Assembly: GCA_963585895.1 (NCBI GenBank)
Contig: CAUZXS010005795.1
Span: 67,001-131,000 of the forward strand
DNA: 64,000 nt
Reading direction: 5' to 3'
Source of the DNA: Sepioteuthis lessoniana
Taxonomy: Eukaryota > Mollusca > Cephalopoda > Myopsida > Loliginidae
The position numbers and the translations under genes were made by a program. The notes beneath the pieces are model-generated. The model saw only the letters and a program-made list of their open reading frames with translations. It was not told the DNA's origin and searched no databases. How positions within the stretch are numbered: the stretch's first letter is position 1; every line of letters begins with the position of its first letter. Of the stretch, positions 56,935 to 64,000 are shown one piece after another.

Positions 56935-57870
56935 AGTGCTATGAGCTGGATGGTTGCAAATCTTCCTCTGATCTTTAGTTCATCCCCACCTCTTTTTCAG
57001 GTTCTTTTGGATGGTTTTAAAAGTACCAGCTTCTGGTATCACCATTGTATTTCAAAACTTTTTCAGCTCTCTGGCAAGGTCTGGGTATTTATCCAGTTAT
57101 TTGTTCTTTCATTTTCACTTAGAGATCAGCTGGAATTGTGAAATCCACTAGATGACAAGTTTTCCTTCTTTTTAATTAAAACTAGGTTTGGTATTTAGTG
57201 ATGTGTTTGTATCTTGAAATTGTCTCATTTTCTAGGATTGATTTTGGTTTGTACATATACTATTAGTCAGTATGGTCAAACTCTAAACTCTTGCACAATT
57301 CCCAGTGAATTCTTTTCCCCACATATGTATTCCTTTTGTTCTAGCTTTCAGCTTTCAATTATGATTTATGGTTTCACAGCTATTACTTCATAAGCCCCAT
57401 TTGCTATTCTCCTGTTTATTATTAATTTTAGTTTTGATATAATTAGTCCTAATAGCATTATTTTGAACTGCTATTAATTGAGATTCAGTTTCTTTCTTTA
57501 AGTTTCTACTATGTAGCCATGCCTAGGTCATCTCGGATGCAATTTCTGTAGTTTGTTTATTGAAGTATCCATATTATTTTACTTTCTGAGTTTTTCATAC
57601 CTGTAGGAACTTTTAGTTTTCACTGAAGTTCAGGTGACAGTAAGTTCCCTCAACACCCCAGCACTCTTAAATATTCTAGCCAATCTTTACATTACTGAGT
57701 TCTAGACAGTCTCAACTCTTCATTAGATTTCTTTTTCACTCACTCTTTTTTTCTATTGGAGATTATTCCAAAAGCTCTTTCAATGATTAGTATCACTATC
57801 ATCTTTATGATCCACAATTTTTTAGCTGCCTGGCAAGATCCAGATATTTTAGGCTTTTGCTTTCCTTCAT
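56935..57870 (-). mobile_element. Restriction-like-endonuclease LINE, C-terminal fragments
   Basis: Minus strand. One fragment (about 57,340 down to 56,960) includes QKEY near 57,325, GKRIHWELCK near 57,295-57,320, CHLVDFTIPAD (about 57,128-57,160; the VDFxxP strand carries an Asp of the PD-(D/E)XK fold) and PDLARELKKF near 57,060. A second, partly duplicate set lies at higher coordinates: KYLDLARQLKN (about 57,820-57,852) and LARIFKSAGVLREL near 57,640-57,682. Two overlapping remnants of the family seen at 52.6-54.3 kb, so either two insertions or an internal duplication. Heavily decayed. Confidence 0.68.
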
Positions 57871-57954
57871 TATTATTATTACCATTATTATTGTTCCTGT
57901 AAATGTAAATAAGAGCAGAATTAAAAGCTTAGATTGCTCTATTAACATTTTCTG

Positions 57955-58455
57955 CAGAGGAGCAACTGTACAGTGAGATTCCAGTTCTGGAGCTCTAGGA
58001 AATGTGTTGTGCACTTTTTAATGCAACTACTGTCCAGGTCCATTCTGTCTTAGAGTGTTAGTACCTGTTAGGGTTCAACTCTTGCTTAAATTGATCAATT
58101 TTAAAAAATTATTCATATTCAATAGGAATATGTGATATCATGTAACAGTGTGCAATTTTTGTTAAAGGTTGTTTACTAAGGATTATTACTAATAGTTACG
58201 TGAAACTGTGAGCAATCAAATGATTACTTAAAACCATATAATTGTGTGTAAATTATAACTATTATATAGCAATACTTGAAACCATACAACTATTTTCAAA
58301 TTGTTTGAGTACATCAAATGATTATATAAAAATAAAAAAAATGCGATGAAACATTGAAAATGTAGTCATGATAATAATCAAACATTTACAAATGAATCAA
58401 TTTTTGGCATTAAATAACCCATTGCGAGTTGATATTCTATTAAACCTATAAACTA
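57955..58455 (+). repeat. Family B repeat copy
   Basis: 'gattccagttctggagctct', 'gtccattctgtcttagagtg', 'cttaaaaccatataattgtg' and the 3' block 'ttggcattaaataaccca' then 'gcgagttgatattctatta'. The 3' block is one of the best-preserved copies of the tail shared with SINE C. Confidence 0.76.
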
Positions 58456-58494
58456 AATGAAAAGTTAAGATCTTTGTTTATTACATTTAATATA

Positions 58495-58659
58495 TGAGGG
58501 TTGGCTGAAAAGTTCATATGCTGACCAAGGAATGTGACCAAATGAGGTTTATTTTTCAACATAGTCCCTTTCATCAATGTTGTAGTCCTTGGATTTCAGT
58601 GGTAAAAAAGTTATCCATAAAAAATTTCATCTTAATATGAACTTTTCACCCCACTCTTG
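58495..58659. mobile_element. Mariner-type MITE, second copy
   Basis: Left 'tgagggttggctgaaaagtt' + 'catatg', right complement 'caagagtggggtgaaaagtt' + 'cata'; TA at 58,493-58,494 and 58,660-58,661. At 165 bp it is shorter than the 44.1-kb copy. Confidence 0.85.
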
Positions 58660-59666
58660 TACACTTCAGCCTTCTTCAGGTATCTGAACCTGAGTATATA
58701 ACATTCATAACAACTGAAAAAATAAATATGCTATTCAATGAATTTATATGAGAAGAAAAAAAGAAGGATAAAGATTCAACAATATTGCAGATTGTGTCAG
58801 TTTGGCTGCTCAAGGCCAAGTAATTGGAGATTGATTAAGACAGCTTCAAGTTGCTGCAGAAAATACCAAAGGACACATTTTGGATCATAAAACCTGTATA
58901 TAATCTTTAAAAACACAGAAATATTTATATATATATATGTATTTCAAATAAACAAATTATTTTAGACTAAATCACTGTCAGTTTTATACAGAGAGCCCTT
59001 GAATAGAGAATTAGAAAAAATCTCAATTTTTTTTTTTTACTCTGATGAAAACTTTATGGCTTGTGTATAAATATACTGTTAATCTGCATGTTTAAATCCA
59101 AGTTATTTGTACATTTCCCACAGGATAACTATTCCTACTCATTCATCTATATTTTATATTCTTTTTTGCAACATTCCTTTATGGTTGATCATTTCATTTC
59201 TATCTCCATACAGAGAGAACATTTGCTATTTATTTTTTCTAGCTTAGCTTTGATGTAAATCTTTATACAATTCAGATATTTTGTATAGAAAATTTATTTG
59301 AAGAAAAAATCAGATAATCTTACTTGAAATTATCTTGCTATTATTAATGGATTTCAAGCTTATCTGGCTAGAAAAGGCAGTTGAATGTGTCCCTTAAAGA
59401 TTAAGTGGGATCAGTAACTTTGAATTAAAATTTAGCATTAAAGGGGTTTGTCCTATGGTGTTATAAGATTAAACATCCATCTGATGTTCTATATTCTAAT
59501 TTTTGATAGCACTATAATCTGAGAATTTTATTGCTATACTTATTCTCTTTTTAGTTTGTATTTTTACTTATCTACTTTAAATAAATTTCTCTATGAATTT
59601 TCTTATTTCAGCATTATAAGTAGATCAAAATCATAAGAACTGGGCTGAATATAAACAAAATATTCT
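58660..59666. other. AT-rich, no gene seen
   Basis: 'cttcagccttcttcaggtat' near 58,663-58,682 resembles the Penelope-type end phrase, but no mirror arm was found. T-run at about 59,028-59,038. Nothing else recognised. Confidence 0.4.
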
Positions 59667-59852
59667 GAGAATGTATTCTTCATATGAAATTTGCTAATGT
59701 TTCAGTCTTTATGATCATCTTCAGGACAATTGATGTTTAATCTGAAGATGGTTGTAAAGACTAAATGTTGGCAAATTCCATAATGAGAATACATCCTCTA
59801 ATTATTTTCTTTTTATGTATTTATATACTATCAAATTTATTTCCATCTATAT

Positions 59853-59890
<38 letters not shown>

Positions 59891-59985
59891 TTCATTTTCG
59901 TTTGGAAAATATTTTTTCAGATCAAAGACAAAAAAATTACAGCTCTGATGATGGTTGCACAGACTGAAACATTGGCATATATAAA
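59667..59985. repeat. Inverted-repeat element with third arm and (TA)n
   Basis: Left arm 59,667-59,724 ('gctaatgtttcagtcttta') and right arm 59,742-59,798 ('taaagactaaatgttggca') are about 57 bp each, roughly 80% complementary, loop 17 nt. A third partial copy of the right arm ('gatgatggttgcacagactg' then 'aaacattggca') lies at 59,945-59,978 beyond a TA array (59,857-59,887). The 'tgaagatggttgtaaagac' wording is the Penelope-type end pattern. Confidence 0.72.
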
Positions 59986-60167
59986 ATACATTATATAAAT
60001 ATTTTGTTTTTATTTTATTTTTCATATTTCTAAACCATCAGATTTATCACCAAATCTTTGTGTATATATAAACAACTTATTGTTGTCTTGCAGTCTTTTT
60101 AGTTACAGTATTAAATATCCATGATAGAACTTGTATACTTGTATAATAAAAATAACTTCAAAAGCAA

Positions 60168-60264
60168 ATATATATAATTTGGTAAAATAGTTTCAAAAAC
60201 AAATGTAAATCAAACTTTCTTTTCAATTTGATTTTGAAACTATTTTATCATTTTACATATATAT
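60168..60264. repeat. Small inverted repeat, about 97 bp
   Basis: Left 60,168-60,204 ('aatttggtaaaatagtttca') against right 60,224-60,264 ('tgaaactattttatcatttt'), both ending in ATATATAT outward. MITE-like; no target duplication beyond TA. Confidence 0.65.
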
Positions 60265-60297
60265 GCTTAACTAAGTTTGAGACAGAACTACAACTAT

Positions 60298-60615
60298 GAA
60301 GGTGCACTTAGCAGAATGGTTATTGTCTTTGGAAATGAAATCAACAATCTGAATTTAAATTTGGTATGAGTCTATTCATATTTTGCTTTACATTAATACT
60401 ATTAGAAAAGGTCTGAATTTCTCCCATCTCCTTCTAATTAGCAATGTGTAATATAATTAATTGTAATGAAGACTGGGTTCTTTAGCCATGGTATGGCAAC
60501 CAGTCTAGGAAAATGTAAACTTTGAATTCAAACCTGCTGTTCTCCTCTTAAAAATTAGGATTCACATCCTGCTTGTGGCAAAGGGATTGGGTAAATACCT
60601 ACAATTACAGGTCAC
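60298..60615 (+). repeat. SINE family A, full-length plus-strand copy
   Basis: Head 'gcacttagcagaatggttat' (A-box-like) and 'atctgaatttaaatttgg' (decayed B box), body 'agactgggttctttagcc', 'atggcaaccagtctagg', 'cacatcctgcttgtggcaa' and the end 'ggattgggtaaatacct'. The clearest 5'-to-3' example of the family (about 318 bp). Confidence 0.78.
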
Positions 60616-60998
60616 TGAGTGAAGATTAAATTCATATATATGTCTATATAAACAGGATTGGGCTTTAAATAATCACCAAGGGTTGATATGCCTTTAAACC
60701 AAATAACCTAAACCTTGTCTGTAAGATTTCTCCAAAAAGATGTCTGTGTATAACACTCCATTGCATCCAAGAGTGAAGGCTCCAATTCTGGAGATCTGGG
60801 AAGAATGGAGTCACTCTTTTATTGCCATTACTCTCAGGTTCACTTTGACCTGGAGTGGGGTAGTACCTGTTTGGGTCAAATAGATGTTTTTGAGATAATG
60901 TTTGATTTTGAACTACATTCTTAATACATTCTTTTTGCTACTCAGTATGAAGTGTTAAAAAGGTTTGTGAACTTTATTATTTACTTGGAACCATGTAA

Positions 60999-61258
60999 AA
61001 GTAAAGTAAGTAAAGTTGGCGACCATAGTCGAGGGTGACCCAAAGGCTCCCTTTTGGATAGCTACTACACCAAGGTTTAGGGGAGGGCGCTACTCCTTTC
61101 CCTGGATTGTTCCACTTTACCCTTGATACGTACCTTATCTTGCTGAGTGTTAAGCAAGGAGGTATCAAGTACCATTTTTAAAGTCTTTGGTATGATGCAA
61201 CTTGGGATTGAACCCAGATCTCCCGGTCCCTTGACAAGCACTCTACCCACTAGGCCAA
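60999..61258 (-). repeat. tRNA-derived SINE (family T), 13-bp target duplication
   Basis: Target duplication 'tggaaccatgtaa' at 60,986-60,998 and 61,259-61,271. Minus-strand head 'ccattggcctagtgggtag', B box 'gggttcaatcccaag', tail 'catagtggtcgccaactttac'-like order with ACTTTACTTAC repeats. Best-preserved copy of the family in the window. Flanking open frames are shadows. Confidence 0.92.
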
Positions 61259-61289
61259 TGGAACCATGTAATCACTTGCAAATTACTAG

Positions 61290-62075
61290 TGTAGCAGAAA
61301 GAACTTCATATTTTTATTTGGCGCATAAATTAATTTGACCATTATGGTCGTCACATATTTTCACACAATGAGGATGACTTATCCTATTCAGCCCGGACCA
61401 TTTTTCTGGACAACATGAAAATAATGAAAGCCCGCCAAACTATCTCTGTCTCAGAACCTTTCGAACAGGACGGACATACTTTCTGTCCACTCCCTTCATA
61501 GCAGCAGAAGCAAAACACCATGAGGAAAGCCGTCTAATTTATGGACCTTTTGAGTCAACCCTCTTAGACCAAGGGTTCCCTGTTGAACATGAATTAGATG
61601 CATGTAATCCGCACACACACTGGAACACCTTTATGTCACTTCTAATTTTTGCTATGACTACAGTGACGCGCAATTCTGCTCAGACACCCAGCTACCTCAT
61701 TCCTGGGCAACCTTGTCTGGTGACTTTCATACCTCTCTCCGACAGCAACCAGGACCACACATTTATGGGCGACTACATCATTCCTGTCCCTAAACAGCAA
61801 ACACAACTTTGGCTACATCTACAGCGACACATATTCCACTCAGGCATTCAGCATTGCTTTGACTGTAGAGACGCACATTCTGCTCAGGCATTTAGCTGCT
61901 ATAATTCCTTCTCAACTCAATAACTATTTCCTTCCTTCCTACGAGACTTGCAGCATAAAGGTACTCTTTATTCTGGCTGCCATTAAACCTTCTTAAAAAC
62001 TTTTCTATATCTTGGTTCAACTCATTTATTTTCAAACAATATAGCAAGGAACAATATAGCAATTATTCTCACTAA
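61290..62075 (+). mobile_element. Unclassified 786-bp insertion, possibly a solo LTR (fossil)
   Basis: Bounded by ACTAG on both sides (61,285-61,289 and 62,076-62,080), a 5-bp duplication of family B sequence. Starts TGTAGCAGAAAG, ends ...TTCTCACTAA. GC-richer than its surroundings. It contains three imperfect repeats of 'gctacgactacagtgacgca'-type, 40-45 bp each, at about 61,654-61,697, 61,812-61,855 and 61,857-61,900. A 5-bp target, a TG start and a promoter/poly(A)-like end ('tactctttattctggctgcc' then 'attaaacc') suggest a solo LTR, but the end is not CA and no relative is present here. The open frame 61,633-61,923 has no recognisable domain. Confidence 0.55.
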
Positions 62076-62149
62076 ACTAGTATTAAATTGGAATACTTGA
62101 AAACATATAACTGTGCAAATTATTTGTATTAAGAATTGTTACTTGAAGT

Positions 62150-62435
62150 GCATTTAACATAAATTATCAACATTGGAAATCGAATTAGCAACCTGAGTTC
62201 AGAACCTGGATTGAACCTGTTTGCATTTCACTTCAAGCTAATGCCTTTGGGAAAGTCATGAATCCATCTCTTCTCCTCTCTAGTTATGACTAAATAGTAG
62301 GATAGACTAGGTTCTCTTGGATTGGTAAGACAACCAGTCTAGGAGAAGGAAAACTCCAAATTCAAATCAGTAGTCTTCCACTTAAAAATTGACTTTGTGT
62401 TGCATGGTGTTAGATGGGGTTGGGTGAATATATAT
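62150..62435 (+). repeat. SINE family A nested in family B
   Basis: Inserted at 'cttgaag' (62,143-62,149), with 'ttgaag' again at 62,436-62,441. B-box-like 'ctgagttcagaacctgg', body 'atgcctttgggaaagtcatg', 'agacaaccagtctaggagaa', end 'ggggttgggtgaatata'. Confidence 0.75.
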
Positions 62436-62575
62436 TTGAAGCTATAATTGTTTACAAATCATTATTATCAAATAACAATAACTGCTTGCAACCCCTCCCC
62501 CACAAAAAACTGCCTTTGGCATTAAATAACCCCGCAAGGGTTGACACGTCATAAAACCAACCAATATTTTCTTAC

Positions 62576-64000
62576 ATACTTTACTTATATAAGAATTCGT
62601 TAATCATTAAATTTCTGCTTGATAAGCAAAAGATAAAGCTTGAGTGTTGGACTGAAGAACATATTGCTGAAAGGTTATAAGTTTCATCTCAGTGGTTGGC
62701 TGGTTAAATTCACCATTCATACTGGTGAGAAAAGACTTTGAAACTAGAGAAAGGATATCTTACCTCTAGTACATTTGGAACTTGTAAAAATTCCTAATAC
62801 TAAAGCAGTTTAAATAACTAGGCCAGAACTAACACTGACAGTCAACTCATCTTTTCAAGTCTATCTGTCACAGACCATCTAATCAGAATTATTTGCCATC
62901 TTACAGGCCATCTGACCTATTTTATTACCTTCACATATTTTGATGGAAGGTTGCAATACTTATGTTATCCCATGTATAAATTCTTCTTTCCCTATTTTTT
63001 ATTGCAAGAATTTTATTTAATTATTGATGTAAAATATATGTAAAAATTCACTCATGACTATAGTATGTTAGTAGGATTTTTTTCACTTCAAATAGATCTG
63101 ATAGTTTGCCTGTCACTTATACACAATGATTTTATTAGCTATATAAAAAAGGTTTCCTGTATTATCTTTTGCATGATGTTTGTGAAATCTTTGAAATGTC
63201 TTCCAAATTTATTTAGTACTTTATGGTTCATGCAATCAGTCAACTATAGAATGCTGTTTACAAGTCTTAGGGAAAATTCTGAAGCTAATAAAACAGTTAA
63301 CCCATAGACAAGAAACTAATGCCATTCAGTAATGCAATTTTTGTCTTTTTGTTGTTTGGGACAGATAAGGATTTTTGGAGCTCCATATGCATGAACAAAG
63401 CTAAAAATAACCTTGGTCATCACAATCTACATTATACAGGTATTAACCCAAAGAATAGCTTCACTTGTTCCTTTTTCCGTGCCTTGCCTATTGACAAAAA
63501 CATGACTGAGGGAGATTAAACAATTACTGCACTTTTGGAGATACTCATGGCATAATGGACTCCACAAACACTGTCATACTTTCATTTGTTATGATGGGGT
63601 GTACTGCTACAGCTTGAAATCCTCAGAATCAAACTTGACTTATTTTATTTTGCTATGTTCTGTTTAAAGTTGGTTGTTACTATCAATAAAAAATAAATTT
63701 ATCGCAAAATCTCAATTCAAGATTCCAACTTGGCAGTAACAAATATTTTTGAGAAAAAATGAACTTTAAATGAGTGATCAAGGAAAGTAGTCAGAAAGTG
63801 AGGGTTCAGTTTACTATGTAGTTTGCATAATTCGTCCTGACTTTTTATCCAGATGTTTGATACCCAATGTTTTGAAACTAAATTTAATGTAGACTGATCA
63901 TAATGGTCATTGCCAGTTCAAATCACAGCAGATCTACATTTTAATACCTGTCAAAAATGACAGGATTCTTTGTTTCTCTGAATATTCAAAACAAACTAAA
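62576..64000. other. AT-rich, no gene supported
   Basis: The frame 63,319-63,519 (66 residues, plus) follows an acceptor-like 'ttgttgtttgggacag' near 63,347-63,363 but has no recognisable domain. 'gaaaggttataagtttcatc' near 62,670 is a weak B-box-like match. No other feature identified. Confidence 0.4.

Larger units (their letters stand above)
60680..62575 (+). repeat. Family B repeat carrying three nested insertions
   Basis: The host copy appears in four pieces: 60,680-60,998, about 61,259-61,289, 62,076-62,149 and about 62,436-62,575. Its 3' block 'ttggcattaaataaccccgc' with 'aagggttgacacgtc' and CCAACCAA is at 62,516-62,565. Interruptions are a family T SINE, a ~786-bp unclassified insertion and a family A SINE. 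Reading through them restores the normal family B order, for example 'caaatt actagt' continuing with 'attaaattggaatacttg'. Confidence 0.8.

Noticed and set aside
63319-63519. Possible exon after an acceptor-like polypyrimidine-AG
   Set aside because: A single weak acceptor match in AT-rich DNA; the 66-residue translation has no recognisable domain and no donor or neighbouring exon.

Overview
The window reads as intergenic or intronic DNA from an animal with a large, AT-rich, repeat-rich genome. There is no prokaryotic gene organisation, no operon and no long host open reading frame. The repeat set includes several tRNA-derived SINE families, RTE-like, Tx1-like and endonuclease-bearing LINEs, Penelope-like ends and dozens of (TA)n/(TG)n arrays. 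This is what I would expect of a coleoid cephalopod (octopus or squid), but that assignment is an inference from repeat style, not from a diagnostic host gene. Nearly everything identifiable is a transposable element, mostly broken. Most of the longer open frames are fragments of these elements or accidents of simple repeats.

Layout. 1-2.6 kb: minus-strand Tx1-like LINE with endonuclease and reverse transcriptase. 2.6-10 kb: sparse AT-rich DNA with SINEs, a 73-bp minisatellite and a TA/TG block. 10.2-10.7 kb: minus-strand Tc1-like transposase remnant. 11.9-17.5 kb: a pile of minus-strand LINEs (two RTE-like copies and one with an FMDD catalytic box), then inverted Penelope-type ends at 17.8-18.3, 19.7-20.2 and 21.8-22.4 kb. 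21.05-21.15 kb: the only plausible host signal, a CRE + TATA + pyrimidine-rich start + splice donor on the minus strand. 25-28 kb: SINE cluster, one copy with a perfect 19-bp target duplication. 28.6-32.0 kb: a degraded Ty3-type LTR element sitting inside an older tandem repeat, its 3' LTR split by a small retroposon. 33-40 kb: SINE composite, LINE fragments and a second LTR-class fossil. 40.5-43.1 kb: Penelope-like complex with a LINE inserted in it. 44-52 kb: MITEs, SINEs and a perfect 33-bp-arm hairpin. 52.6-54.3 kb: gutted LINE of a restriction-like-endonuclease family enclosing an LTR piece. 55-62.6 kb: piggyBac-type MITE, another piece of the same LINE family, and a family-B repeat carrying three nested insertions. 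62.6-64 kb: nothing recognised.

No set of genes working together is present. The biology visible is insertion history: nesting order, target duplications, SINE families that share tails or join tail-to-tail, and microsatellites growing from Penelope-type ends. I did not find a convincing undescribed system. The best leads are the promoter/first-exon candidate (21.05-21.15 kb), the perfect hairpin (51.1 kb) and the recurrent two-headed SINE composite (33.4 and 47.4 kb). SINE family names used here (A, B, C, E, F, T) are my own labels for this window.
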